Origin: Hybos culiciformis
Taxonomy: Eukaryota; Arthropoda; Insecta; Diptera; Hybotidae
NCBI GenBank assembly: GCA_964007475.1
Contig: OZ023273.1
Coordinates: 64,490,108 to 64,554,107 of the forward strand
DNA length: 64,000 nucleotides
Direction of reading: 5' to 3'
In this document: positions 22,466 to 35,967 of the stretch, piece after piece
Layout: each line of letters starts with the position of its first letter
Position numbering within the stretch: the first letter of the stretch is position 1
Notes under the pieces: model-generated
The model's input: the letters and a program-made list of their open reading frames with translations, nothing else
Told to the model about the DNA's origin: nothing
Database searches by the model: none
Program-made: the position numbers and the translations under genes

Positions 22466-23300
22466 GTAACATAATACGAAAAAAGCAAAAAAATAATATT
22501 TACTACAATATGTTCTTAGAACTTTAAGTTATAATATTATAAAGATATTTTACTTTTTATTATTTCTTTTACAAAAAAAATATATATGTATTATTTCGAC
22601 AAGTAATTTTATTTGCTCCTTCCGTAATCAATATCACTTATTTGATATCTGTTATATATTCCGAAGATCACAAGACCGGTTTGACATGAAATAAAATTTT
22701 AATTTTACATACATATAGTATGTTATATATTATTATGTATGAATAAAATATATTTTTTGTATATTTTATTTCAAATTTATTAACTTGTTTTCATTCTCTT
22801 TTCTCAATTGTTCAAACCAATGAAACCAAATATAAATAGGAAGTTTGCAGAAAAACTTATATATTAAATTCTAAAATTGCAAAATACTAAAATTACAAGA
22901 TACTAATTTAAAATTGTTTTCAAATGTCATACTTTTTTGTCGAATAGAAGTTCACATCCAGACAAATAAATTATATCTTCTAATTTTCATTATTATTTTA
23001 CATTATAAAAATATGAATACCTACATTTTATGCGAAACCAAAATTACATTTATATAGGAAACTCTAACTAAATCAAACAATCTTCGGTTAGTTTATTTAA
23101 TAATCTTTTTTCTTTCATAAAAGATTGTAGATCCTATACAAACTATTTGTTAGAAGACTTAAAACTCACTGTAAAATTATCCTCAGTAGCTTATGATAAG
23201 ATATTTAGTTAAAGGTGGTGCTCTATTCTATTGTTTTTTTTTTTCGAATAGTTTTAATAGCAAAGTAATAAAGCCGATTTTTTTCTTTTTTAATTTTTAC

Positions 23301-23545
23301 TAAATAGAAAATTAGTCAAAATTCTTTTTTGTATTAATTAAATAATACTTAGTGTGAATATAAGAAATTGAATTAACTGTATCAAAAAAATGTTAAATGT
23401 TTAGATAATATGAATTAATAAATAAATAGAAAATTAGTCAAAATTCTTTTTTGTATTAATTAAATAATACTTAGTGTGAATATAAGAAATTGAATTAACT
23501 ATATCAAAAAAATGTTAAATGTTTAGATAATATGAATTAATAAAT
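23301..23545. repeat. Recent direct tandem duplication, 122-bp unit x 2
   Basis: The unit starting TAAATAGAAAATTAGTCAAA at 23301 recurs at 23423. The copies are nearly identical (one visible difference, AACTGTATC against AACTATATC), which indicates a recent duplication. It is non-coding and followed by an A/T-rich simple tract. Confidence 0.9.
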
Positions 23546-25162
23546 AAATAAAAATAAATAATAGATATACAAAAAAGAAATAAATAAATAAAAAATAAAA
23601 AAATGATTAAGATCTGTTCCATTACTTAGAATATTTAGTCAATCTTTCTTAGATTCTGAATCTAATTTTCCGTATTAAAGTACAGCAAGCATAAACAAAA
23701 AATGTGTTTAAAATTAAAAAAAAGAAGAAAATTAAGAAACTTCATTTATATAACGATCAATATTAACATACATATTTTAATAATTGAATTGAATTTGAAT
23801 TTGAACGTTTTCAAATCTTTTGCAATTTCAATTTGTAATGTCTTAGAACCCCAAGAAACCTCTCACCATCTGCACACCAGAGTAGAAAACCGCTTAAAAA
23901 ATTAAAAACCATATTCATTTAGTTGTTCCAATATAAACCCTCATCAAGTTGTTCATATTAAAGTTGCCTAAATACTCATTCAGTTTGACTACATTTCTGT
24001 CAATGTTTTTAGAAAAAATAAAGAAAGGCAATGTTTAAAAAAAGACCAAGCTTAACCAACTGAAGAACAGCAGCGAAAAATTCAATTGATGTCTTCACCT
24101 AGTAGCTAGTACAAAAGATGCAACAAAAAAAAAATCGGTATTGGCATGAATTGTTGCATAAGTTCTATAAGTTTGTGCCGTGGTATCAAGGACTTCATTT
24201 ATTAGCGTGGAAAATGCATAATTAATATTTCCCAATCAATGTAGGATTAATCTAACAGAAATTATTTCCGAATATAAGCTTTCGAAGCTTTTTTACCTAA
24301 ATCCTATAGTATGTTCAATAAAAATAAAATATGTATAACTTATTTAAAGAGAGATTTACTTACTTTTGGTTACTTTCAACACCATTTTTCTTCTTAACAT
24401 GAAAATAAATTTAATCTTAATTTTTAATTTCAATCAATCAAATTCAAACAATCATAATTAATAGCTCCTTAAATTCACGATAACGTAGTATCATAATATT
24501 AGCGTGAATATTTTCACTTTGTTTATAGCTTAAATGCCACAATAATTTCTGCAAAAGTTTTCTTAGTTCAGAATTTTTTGAAGTTTAGATCTACCAATCG
24601 TATTTTATTTGAAATTTTTATTCGGAATTCTGTAAAATTACAATAGTGATATTTTATTTTTAAATTTTTTATATGAAATGTATAGTTAGTAGGATTATTA
24701 TAGTCTATAACTATGTATATTGAATATAGTAATCTTCTCTGGAATACAGAACCACAGAACCTAAGAATTATTATGTTTGGTAAATTTCAAATTTAGAAAC
24801 TTTTGCACTTATGTGTTTATATGGACAAAGTCGGGTAGTGTAATAGAGAAAAAAATATTTTAAATTATTTTTTCTTAAGTTTCTGTATATTTTACAATTT
24901 TCCAGTTTCGAGTTATATATTGTCATTTAGATAGTAATTATAAATGATGTTATTGCAAGCAAATGAGCAATCATTTAATACTTAATTAAGAATAGTTTTA
25001 TGCTCTTTAAGTTAAAGCATTTATAAATCAGAAATTACTCAAGTGTCTTTTAGATTACCCGTGATGTAATAATTATTTCATTACTCATTAAACACACTAT
25101 AAGTTAACATCAATTTTGTAGTAGACAAAAATTTCCTTTTTTAATTTGAATCACTTATAAAA
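23546..25162. other. Intergenic upstream of the pickpocket gene; nothing recognised
   Basis: AT-rich spacer. It should contain the promoter and 5' UTR of the downstream channel gene, but no convincing promoter element was identified. The short frame at 23702-23905 has no family features. Confidence 0.4.
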
Positions 25163-27430
25163 ATGCAGTTGAAGGAAAAAGTTGTTCCCATTAAACCTCA
25201 TTTTGACTTAACTCCAATTATACGTAAAAAAGTTATAAATTTTAATAATGATTCTAAATATTACAATAATAATGATAATAAATCTAATAAAGAAATAATT
25301 AAAAAAAAAACATGTACAAATCAGTATGAAAATTTAATAGATTTTTGTGAAAATACAACATTCCATGGTTTAAAATATGCCGGTGATACAAAACTTTATT
25401 ACATTGAAAGAATTTTTTTTGCCATAATGTTTGTGGTATTAAGTATAGCTGCGTTCTATCATGTTGTAAATGCTTATCGTAAATGGCAATTAGCTCCGAT
25501 TATAATTGGAATAGATCCTGTACCGACATACATTCACGAAATACCATTTCCATCAGTGACAATTTGTAATATGAATCGTGCAATGATGAGTAAAATTAAA
25601 AATATAAGAAAGTAAAAGAAAAATGAATATTTTGTTTGCACTATTAATTTTTTTTATGTATTTTATTTTTTATCACGTCATTTGAGTTTAATAATATCAA
25701 TCATTATATTAATTACCTACATATATATTTACATATATGTTAATTATATAATATATATTATATATATTAATTATCAATTTTATATGTTATATTTATTAAT
25801 TATATATTTAATATATATTATATATATTAATTATATATTTAATATATATTATATATATTAATTATATATTTAAATATATATTATTTGTAATTATAGCTCT
25901 TCAACTGACCTCAATTATTTAAAAATTTTATGCGGCAGAGAAAATGAGGTAATCAGTACTGCGGATTTAAATGTCCCTGTTCTATCACGATTTGAAAAAG
26001 AAGTATGTATATACCATCATCTATTACCTACATAACATATTATGTTAAATAAACAATTTTTATTAAAATTTGTATTTTTTTTACGTAAGGTGGCACAACC
26101 TTGCGACAGAATGCTTAAAATGTGTAAATTTGGAGGAATTTCAATGAATTGTAGCCAAGTTTTTGTTACAGTTGATACTGATGAAGGACTTTGTTGTAAT
26201 TTTAATCATATGTATGACCAACTGATATATAATTCAATGTAAGAATCCACAAAAATTATTAAAAACCTTTGCGAGTTTTCCTTATGTTCCTGAATTTTAA
26301 AGTTTAATAAAAAAAAATATTAACATATTTGTTTTGTAGATTTCAGGTCGATTACGAGATACCGGAAATTCAAGAAGGTGCAGTTCCGGTTGATTGGAAT
26401 CCTGAAGATGGGTATCCGAAAAAATTACCTCCAAAATATTATCCGCGTACGGCCCAAGGAATTGGTGTGAATATGGGTTTAGTGGTTATCTTAGATGCTG
26501 AACTTTCTGAATATTTCTGCTCAACCTCGAATAGTGTTGGATTCAAAATTTCCATTCAAACACCATTGGATACACAAACTATCAATCATTTGGGTTTTGG
26601 GATTGACACTGGAGCTTCTACAGATATACGTTTGGAGCCTCAAAGTACAACTTCAACCAGTTCAATAAGAAATATGAAATTGAAAGACAGACAATGTGCC
26701 TACGGAAATGAAGATGTTTTCAAGAATGCGTCGGTATTTAAATTTTATAGGAAAAGAAATTGTGAAATACAATGCGAAGCTTATCAAATGTACAAAGCTT
26801 GTAGGTGCATTCGACCTGAAATGTTTCCACTTGGCACTCGTATCTGTAATGGCAATGATTATTCATGTGTATATAATGTAACGCAAAGATATTTGAAAAT
26901 GAATAGGAATGGATTGGCTTGCAGTCAAATTTGTTTACCAAATTGCATTGATCTTTCCTATTCTCATGACATAGTCAGAAAACAAATAATTCCTGTTGCA
27001 AGTTTTATTCGAGAACCATACTTCAAAAATATATCACAAAGCTATATTGAAAAGAATATGGCAGTTTTAAATGTTTACTACAAAGTTTCATCGTTCCATA
27101 GTTACATCAAACAAGAATATATTGGAATGACAGATTTTTTGTGTAAATATAATTAATTTTAAATTCAAACACAACTTTCGAAAGTTATTGATCCATCAAA
27201 GTTATTGGTTAATAAATCGAGGGGAAAAATGTCAAAAATCCTTCAATTTATTAACCAATAAGTTTCATCCTATTTATCCATGTTATCATGTTGTATTTAT
27301 TTTATTTTTTTCAGCAAATACAGGAGGTCTTATGGGATTATTTCTAGGATTCAGTGTTACTTCGTTAATTGAAGTTTTATATTATATTACTCTGAGACCA
27401 GTTTGTAGAAATTTGAGGAAAAGTCCTTAG
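25163..27430 (+). CDS. Pickpocket (DEG/ENaC) sodium channel subunit, complete
   Basis: This is an amiloride-sensitive, degenerin-type cation channel subunit of the plasma membrane, with probable roles in chemosensation, mechanosensation or osmosensation. Five exons: 25163-25611, 25897-26002, 26090-26238, 26340-27142 and 27315-27430. The total is 1623 nt or 540 aa, typical for insect ppk proteins. The N-terminus carries FCENTTFHGLKYAG (the HG gating motif), then TM1 (about ERIFFAIMFVVLSIAAFYHV) and IPFPSVTICN. The extracellular loop is Cys-rich: CSTSNSVGF, CAYGNEDVF, NCEIQCEAY, CRCIRPEMFPLG, CSQICLPNC. Just before TM2 is the pore region SNTGGLMGLFLGFSVTSL, then IEVLYYITLRP. The ends of exons 4 and 5 join as T|CA (Ser), restoring DFLSNTGG. 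Intron 1 contains a long AT tandem repeat. AATAAA lies at 27513-27518. The subfamily within the large ppk group was not resolved. Confidence 0.92.
25721..25875. repeat. AT-only tandem repeat in pickpocket intron 1
   Basis: Repeated TTAATTATATATTTAATATA-type units of about 31 bp, three to four copies, consist only of A and T. The tract ends ~20 bp before the exon 2 acceptor. Confidence 0.8.
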
Positions 27431-27512
27431 AAATCGTGAAACTAAATTTATTAAAAAACATAATTTGATTATTATATAATAAAATAATTGTACTATTTTA
27501 AGTGTATAAGGA

Positions 27513-27518
27513 AATAAA
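27513..27518 (+). terminator. Poly(A) signal of the pickpocket gene
   Basis: AATAAA lies 83 bp after the stop codon. Confidence 0.55.
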
Positions 27519-29351
27519 AAACACTTAAGTTATTTATTGACTTCTACTAAAAATATTTTTGCAAAACCTTTATAAAACTCAATATATACTGGACATTTTG
27601 AAAACAACTCTTGTTATAGAGGGTTACAAATAGTTTTTTATAGTATATTCTTGCAATTTGATTTCTTAGAAGATCTATTAAAATTAATCTGTTTAAGTAA
27701 AAACAAGGAAATCACTTATGTATAACATCTATTATAGATACATTTGAAATATATTTATAGTGCATAAAAAAACAATGCACAAATATTATAGTCTAATTTT
27801 TTAATTATAAAGTCTTTATAAAAATTTGTGTTATTAAATTTGTAATGGGTATAGAATTTAAAAATCGTATTATACGTATTGTGATCAGGAACAGGATATA
27901 TAATTATGTAGTAGTTCGAAATAACATAATAATTACTAAATCACCATTAACTTTATAGAATTGAACACAAAAATTATTCAAAACAATAATGTCAATGTTT
28001 TAAAAATCTTTCTAATCGAATTTCAATTTTTATTCTTATATTTTTACTGAATTTAATAAAATTCTCTTTTCAAAGTAATAACTGCAAAAATCTATTTTTA
28101 AGATTTTACTAACGACATACGATTGAAAATTAAAGTCCTTGAAGTCCTTACAAAATCCTCCTTAAGAAAATAAAAATAAGAATACTCAAAAAACAAAAGA
28201 ACAAAATATATTCAACGTGGTGTTAGAAAATATTTTTTTTTTCTTTCTTTCAAATTTATAATAATTTTAAAAATAATGGTATATTTCAGTTTAGGCTGAG
28301 CACTGTTGTTTAATTATAAGATGTCGTTGAATTTTTTTCAATGTTTTCGCACAAGCCTGCTTTTTTTCGTTGTTATTTCGTTGTTATTTGATGTTTAAAG
28401 TTTTAACTTCAAAAGTAATTCAAAAGTTAATTTTTTATGAATGCTAACTAAAAAATTATCACTATGTAATTGGTTATTGAGGTTTGTAATAAATGAATTT
28501 ATCATACTTATAAATACATTGATCCGTATTATATTTTTGGCAAATTATCCTATTTTGAAATTTGTTCTATTTTACAAAATAATTATAACATTATTAAGGT
28601 AATATTAAATCTTTTAAGTTTCAAGATTTCATTTTATCACTAACCATTCCTTTTCTTGGCAGAACATTGACCAATTTAATATTAATGTTATTAGAGTTTG
28701 TTTTAGAATTATAATAAATTTAAGAGACTAAAAAATTGTGAATGAGAATTAACAAGTTTTAGCATCTAATAATTAGGGAATATTTTGTAAGTATTGCGTT
28801 TATAAAGCCTTATACTGTACAAAGTTCGGGTTTAAATAATGTTTCGCAAATATTCATAAATAGTTGTTGAGTTAAAGGAGGTTTATCATACAAAAACCTG
28901 AGTGTTTTAAACTTAAGTTATATAAGAGTTAAATCAGATTCACCTCATAAAACCGAGCATTGTTTATTTAGATTCAATGAATATGTTCTGGTTAAAAAAT
29001 TCATAGTGTGAACAGAAATTTCTAATTGAGGGATAACCTGATTTAATTTTTGAATAAAATTCCTATAGTTTGGAAATCATATTATAGTTATTTCGTTATG
29101 TACTAAATTTGTGAATGTATAGTAGGTACATACATAAAATAATTATAAATGCAGAGTAACAATTTTTTATTATAGACTTTTTTTAAAGAAAAATTCTAAA
29201 AATAGTTTGGAATAATTTTTTTTCTATAGAAATTCAATCTTGTCTTAAGTGCTCATTAAAAAAGACAAGATAATAATTTCTTTTTGATTTTTCATCTTAA
29301 AAGTTAAAGTTCTCGAATATGACATGCTGCAGTTGTAAGAAAAATAAATGG
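27519..29351. other. Gene-poor AT-rich DNA; nothing recognised
   Basis: No coding exon, RNA gene or repeat with defined ends was seen on either strand between the pickpocket 3' end and the MITE at 29352. Confidence 0.4.
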
Positions 29352-29538
29352 TAGAGTACGATTCAAATCACTTGACCAATCCGTTATGCAAAGCTTTCCC
29401 TTTCCATTACAAAATTCCATACAAAATTGCATGAGCTTTTTTTCTTAAATAATTTCCCCTAAATTTTGTATGGAATTTTGTATTGGAAAGGGAAAGCTTT
29501 ACATAACGGATTGGTCAAGTGATTTGAATCGTACTCTA
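29352..29538. mobile_element. TA-flanked MITE, well-preserved hairpin copy
   Basis: The element lies between TA dinucleotides (29352-29353, 29537-29538). The left arm runs GAGTACGATTCAAATCACTT, GACCAATCCGTTATGCAAAG, CTTTCCCTTTCCATTACAAA. The right arm is its reverse complement almost base for base, so the element folds into one long hairpin with arms of ~85 bp. It is the same family as 14121-14302 but far less decayed. Confidence 0.88.
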
Positions 29539-32033
29539 TAATATTTATGTTTCTATTTCAACAAATACTGGCTTTCAAAATGCGTCAGAAATTTTAAGCA
29601 TAATATAAATATATTTGAATTGTACGTATATATGAATATGAGTGTCAAAATTAGAATGAAAGTAAGAAGTAATGTATTTTGAATATGATTTCATAATAAT
29701 TAGATATAGATTATTGAAAGAATTGAGGTTCATTCGCATCGAAATTATAATTGCGAAATATGGTTATAAGCGCAAGAAATTTTGGTGATCCAAAATGTTC
29801 ATATAAATAAGTTCTCTGTGTATGGCCGTATGGCTTTTCAAGATTTGTTGCACATAATAAAAACATTTGCAATTAAATCATAACGTTTATTCGAAGTTAC
29901 AAATTTTGTAGGCACAACATTTTAATAAAGTTTTCAAAAGTTCAAAAATTACTTTTCTTACAATTTAAAACTGACATTAATATTTTTGTGATATTTTTCC
30001 CGCATTATAAATACTTTAGAAAAAAGTAGAAAATGAAAAAAAAAAAAGAAAGAAAAATTATGATAATTCTATATTGACGATACGATATGCTTAAAAATTA
30101 TTAACGCAGTGGCTGTTGATATTTCGAAGGTATTTTTCTAATTTTCACTTGAAGAATATATATCTTAGGAAACTAATTTGACTGTTTGATAGCAAAGGCA
30201 AATATAATGTTTATTATTAATTTATATATATTTACTTAATATACATACATTTATACATAAACATTTATAATAGTGTTTATTAATTTTATTTTATATTAAT
30301 AAATATTTATTTAATTTTTTTTATAAAACTATCATTAAATTTTCTTTTTTGTTTCTTTCAAGTCATATAACCTAAAGAAATTCTTTGAAGGATGAGGTTA
30401 AGTGGGTACTTAAATAATGATATAAATTTTTTTTCATAAAATCCTGAAAATATTTTCATATACAGAAGAAATATATTATAATGTAATGTAATGTATTATG
30501 TATAACCACTGTAATAACATTGCATGTAAAGCTTATTATAAAATAATAATTAAAGAATTACTATTTTTGAGTCTGTCGCAATAGTTATAAGATTTATCGT
30601 ATAAGATTTATTGAATCGGCTTGACTAGGAATATACATTATTATACATATGATCAATACAAAATTTAATCTATATTAATCTATAAAAATTCATTCGTGTA
30701 TTGAAAATAATAATAAAGGTCGCAACCTTTGATCAAATAATTAAATCAATAGTTTATGAAGAGTTGAAACTTGAAACAAGAAAAAAAACTTTTCTTCACA
30801 GTACTGCGCTCAATAAAATTTATTTCTTACTTGGGGTTAGACTTTTAACGTCCTATGAAACCAAAAACGAATTGTGTTGAATGAAATTTAATATTTTAAA
30901 TATTGCCAGTTGAGAAGATATTTGACTATAAATAGTCATATTCAGGAAAATAAGAAACTACTTATATACTTAAGAAAAAGATAAAAAATACCTAAAAATG
31001 AAAACATGATTAAAAATGTTAATAAAAATAATGATAAGAAAAAGGTGTGGTAATTATTTTATTACAAACTAAAATTAAAAACACATACAAAATTATTGTA
31101 CTGTGAGGATATACATAGTTTAAAAAAATATATTTTACGTAATTTTTTTCAAATTTGATAATACTACCTACCTACCCTACATGATCAGCTTGCACTATAA
31201 TTTTCTTTTCAATAAACTAACTACAAAATACATTTCATACATAAAAGTATGTGTAATGTGTATGTTGGTTTATTCTTCAAATCACATTCGCATATGATTT
31301 CGTCTTTATTAGATACAAAATAGTTATTATAAATATTTAGGACTTTTTCAATTCATTATAATTTACAACATAATATAATCTACTTCTTATGTGTTGTTTA
31401 TGCATTTTGAGAAGATTAATCCCTATATCAGACATACCAAAGTGTAAATTGTAATATACAAAATGTATACGTTTATATATTTATATTTTTTTTCAAAGCA
31501 AAATTGTCCTCGAAAATTTGTTTTCTACAAAAGTATTGAGTTTAAGTTTCAGTTCTGAATGTATACTTTTATATAGATTTAGAGATATTTTATATAATGA
31601 TTTCTAATAATAAATAGAATCTTATAATGTACGTATACAATTTATATGTCATGTATACATGTAAACATACAGATGTCAGATGTATACGTATTTATGCATA
31701 ATAATATTAATAATGTTTATATACTTTTGTAATCTTACATGTCAATAATTCGGAAATTAAGTTAAGGCTAACATTGAAAAACACGTAATACTTATAAGTA
31801 CTTTAAATTCATTATGAGTTTAAAATATGATATAATTTAAGGGTTATGAAAGTATTGAATTTTTAAACAGGATTCGAAATGTATTTCAAATAAAATTATT
31901 TACATAGATACTAGAGATTTAAAGTCTATAACACATGTCACCTATTATAATTTTATTTTTATTTTAATTTTTTTTTCTATAATTTTTTAATTTTTTTAAA
32001 AAATTTTTTATTATTAAGTATTTGAAAATTATG
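29539..32033. other. Gene-poor AT-rich DNA; nothing recognised
   Basis: Very AT-rich, with TATA-type simple tracts and a TACCTACCTACC motif near 31166. No exon was supported. Confidence 0.4.
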
Positions 32034-32233
32034 NNNNNNNNNNNNNNNNNNNNNNNNNNNNNNNNNNNNNNNNNNNNNNNNNNNNNNNNNNNNNNNNNNN
32101 NNNNNNNNNNNNNNNNNNNNNNNNNNNNNNNNNNNNNNNNNNNNNNNNNNNNNNNNNNNNNNNNNNNNNNNNNNNNNNNNNNNNNNNNNNNNNNNNNNNN
32201 NNNNNNNNNNNNNNNNNNNNNNNNNNNNNNNNN
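32034..32233. other. Assembly gap of exactly 200 N
   Basis: A run of exactly 200 undetermined bases is more likely a fixed-size placeholder for a join than a measured distance. Order and distance across it are therefore uncertain. Open frames drawn through it are meaningless. Confidence 0.98.
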
Positions 32234-34576
32234 TGTTCATTTTATGGTATATGTATATAACATTTATACACACACACATGGATTGTAAAATTTAATACTG
32301 CATTGCTGCAACAAAACTGCAAATACTAAACTAGGAAAATCTATTTAAGTTTGGCGCGCAAATGAAATTATTTCAGTATTTTTTTAACTTTTAAGGATAA
32401 CAGTATAATAAAAAAAAAAAAAACCAATGGATAAAGGATATTTCTAAAGGATGTTAGAAATTAAATAATTTCTTTTATATATACCTAAATTAAAGAATTC
32501 AAAATAATAAAATTATTTAATTAACAATAAAATTTTAAAAAAAATGTTCATTTATAATTTTTAAATTATATAAATTAAATTAAATTTAATTTATATTTGG
32601 AAATTATGGAAATAAAATAATTAATTAAAGCATTCCTATTTATTTTTTTAAAGTGAAAATTAAGTTTTTATGGTTTTTATTAGTAACCAATTAATTAATT
32701 TATGAAGACACATAAACAAAAATTTACAAAATTCACGGAAAATATCAATATCCAAAATTAGAAAATATTTTTTTTGACGGAAGACTATGTAGGTAAAATA
32801 ATTTTCTTAAATTGAACAAAATTTCAAGATCACAGTAAAAAAAATAATTCAAAATGCAAATACTTTTTTTTGCAAAATATTTTCGGTTTTTAAGAAAGTA
32901 GAGATCAGGCGCTCGCTTCTAAAATAAAAAAAAATTAAAAAATCTTTGCCGTGATATATTCAATTATAACTTTTTCGTCTTTCACTTTTAGCAATATAAT
33001 ATAAACAAATTAAAATCGGACAATAATCGAGAACATACCAGAACGGCAGAACTACACCATTTTATATGAGAACAAAGAAATGAACTTCATAAAAACAATG
33101 TTGTTATAAACTGAAAACTAAGAGCAAGATTATTTAGAAAATTTTAAAATATAATTTATAACGATATTAAAATAAATAATACAAAAATAATATAAATAAA
33201 AAAAAATTTTAAAAAAGATTTTCGTTTAAAAATGAATTAAAAGAAGAAATTAATTTATTTATTTTAAAGTAACATTTGCCAAAAATAATTTTTGCAAAGC
33301 ATAATCTGTGCAGTTGACGATCAACACAAGATATACATATGTTTTGAAATTTATTATCGTTAAAAAATTTTGAAATATAAAATCATGATCGAACAAGAAG
33401 TTTATTAAAATTTTGGAAATTTTTTTAATTAAAAGTAAAAAAAAAATGTTTTATAATGACAGTAAAATCCCGACTGTTTTTCGGTCTATAGTTATAATGA
33501 ATTAATAATTACTAAAGCACTTTAAAAGGCTTTCTCCTTCCAATGAATGATGTCAAAAAAATGTTCCTAAATTATGATAGGGAATTTACAATGATCAGTT
33601 TAGTTAAAATATAAATTTTTTAAAAAGAAAAGTCAGTTGATAAATTATGCAATAGAAGTGTGCAGTTGAGTATTATAAATTTAAACAGGCAGTTAGAAGT
33701 TATCACGTAATATTTGTATATATTATGAGTATTTGTAAATATTATGAGTAACTAGGAAAATAAATATTAAAAAAATAGGTAGGAGTGAGGTAGGAAATTA
33801 TGTAAATGAATAATTAAGGATGATAATTCATTCAATATCGGGCATTGGAAGGAGTTAGACGTGTTTTAAAATGAATTAATATAAGTGCTTTGTGATTTAA
33901 AAAAAAAAAAGAAGATAATAATTTTATTTAAGGATAAACTTTTTGGTTATAGTTTGTATGTTTTTTTATAAATTTAACTATATCTACTTATTAAATCATC
34001 AAGATTCTTTTTAATTGAAAATTTATAAAGAAACCTTTCTTTAAAATCATGTTTGAGATAAAAAAACAAAATCGCGAGAATTAATTAGAAATTTAATTAT
34101 TGCATTTTATAAGATTTTAAGATTTAATAAGATCTAGATAATTCTTATAACTGAAATTGATTAAATTTTTTATAAGTATATATTTATAAATTAATAAGAT
34201 TTGATCGGATTGAAAAATTTGTAAAATTAATAAACAAGTTCAAAATCAGCTCTTTTATTATCTTCTTAAATAAGAACTTTAGAAGGGTTCGTTACATTAT
34301 CATTTTTATTTTGAAGAATTGTAATTCGTAAAATATTCCGTAGTTATAGAGTTATACTGTTATACAATAAATTCATTGTTGTTGGAATTGGACTGATATA
34401 TCAAAGAATATTATTAAGGATAACCATTGATTTGAGAAATTTGAGAAAAAAAAAATAAAATTGTGGCAATCAAAGATTTAAATAAAATAAATAAAAAAAA
34501 AAACACAAGAGCTGTCATGGGACACCCGATTGGAACGTAGTTCCTTTGCGTATGAGTAATTTTCATTTTAATTGAT
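32234..34576. other. Gene-poor AT-rich DNA; nothing recognised
   Basis: Extremely AT-rich sequence after the gap, with many homopolymer A and T runs. Nothing could be annotated. Confidence 0.4.
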
Positions 34577-35172
34577 GACTTGACTTGGTACCGAATAGCG
34601 CCTTTATATTGACAAAATTATACAAGATTTATATTTATTTACATTGAAATTAGTATGAAAATCTAAATTTTATTTGAAATATAAAATATTAATTAGTTAA
34701 TAATAAAAAATTAATATTTTCCAAATATTTTATTAATATTTTATAAAATCAAATAAAATTTAAGTTTTCATCAAATCATATAAAATGCGACGGCGTCGAC
34801 TCATTATTTAAATTTTAAAAAAATTAACAGGTATTGTTAATTTACTTATAAATTTTAATTTTTTGTTTTTGTTGTTTGCAACACAAAAAAAAACAAATAT
34901 CAAATAACTAATGGCAAAGTATCGAAATATCTAACGCCGGCAGACGACTTGACTTGCCTTGGTACCGAATAGCGCTTTTATATTGGCAAAATAATACTGA
35001 CAAAATTATACAAGATTTTTATTTACATTGAAATTAGTATGAAAATCTAAATTTTATTTGAACTATAAAATATTAATTAGTTAATAATAAAAAATTAATA
35101 TTTTCTAAATATTTTATTTTATAAATATTTTATAAATTGAAATAAAATTTAAGTTTATCAATTTTCATACAA
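34577..35172. repeat. Duplicated ~200-bp segment, each copy with internal inverted repeats
   Basis: Copy 1 (34577 to ~34775) and copy 2 (34946 to ~35172) share GACTTGACTTG, GGTACCGAATAGCGC, ACAAAATTATACAAGATTT and a long AT segment with TGAAAATCTAAATTTTATTT. Within each copy that segment is opposed by AAATAAAATTTAAGTTT-type sequence, so each can fold back. An ACACAAGAGC word precedes copy 1 (34503) and follows copy 2 (about 35187), so the repeat may be larger than the cores listed. Confidence 0.75.
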
Positions 35173-35484
35173 AGTTCAATAAAAAACACAAGAGCCAGCG
35201 GGACGTTTGATAGATGTGAAACATCGGAATTATTTTGTACAAATAATATTGATAGATAACTTTGATAGAATTTTTGATTTTTATTTCATGGATGTGTTCT
35301 TCTTTCTGTTTTATTTCCATTAATTATTAATGCAAACCAAAGAACACAATATTTATTAAAATAACTAAAAAATATTTAAATACCTAAATTTTTTTTATTT
35401 CTTTAATGTATCATAAGATTATAAGAAAATAAGTTTGGAAAGGCTATTAGTTAGTTTTTTTTCTGTATGAAAAAATCCAGTTTT

Positions 35485-35967
35485 TAATAGCATGTTTACA
35501 CTTAGCTAATTTAACATATTCGGACAACGAACATGTTCCGTTGGTGTTTTTGATGTTGTTTTTTCATAGTAAAAAAATTAAAACAGAAACACGTTCTTCA
35601 ACATGTTTCTACAAAAACATGTTAATTTTCAGGGATGAATGAGTAATTTTTGAATAATATTTTGTTAGGCAATATTCAGTATGCATTAATTTTTACTTGG
35701 TATGCCATTTTTGACTTTAAAATTTTATAAAGGTGGAGATACACTCATGATAAATGAAGCGCGAGTTCTTAACCTTGACACAACTTCATATATTTTAACT
35801 TTTTTGGGCCCGTCAGTTCCTTTGAGCTTATCTCCGGTATTATTTGAAATTATCTGACAGAGCTAAACATGTTAACATACGAAAAACATCGTCTGAACGG
35901 TCGATTTTCCAAAGATGTTTAACTCCTTTCGAACATGTTAAATTAGCGAAGTGTGAACAAGGCATTA
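35485..35967. mobile_element. Possible inverted-repeat element (~480 bp)
   Basis: The left end TAATAGCATGTTTACACTTA, then GCTAATTTAACATATTCGGAC, is opposed at the right end by CGAACATGTTAAATTAGCGA, then AGTGTGAACAAGGCATTA. These are imperfect terminal inverted repeats of ~40 bp. Flanking TTAGTTAG words lie near 35450 and 35965. The interior is richer in GC than the surroundings and repeats ACATGTT several times. It is non-coding, and the class is uncertain. Confidence 0.6.

Noticed and set aside
31977..32288. Open frames on both strands across the N run
   Set aside because: They are artefacts of reading through undetermined bases.
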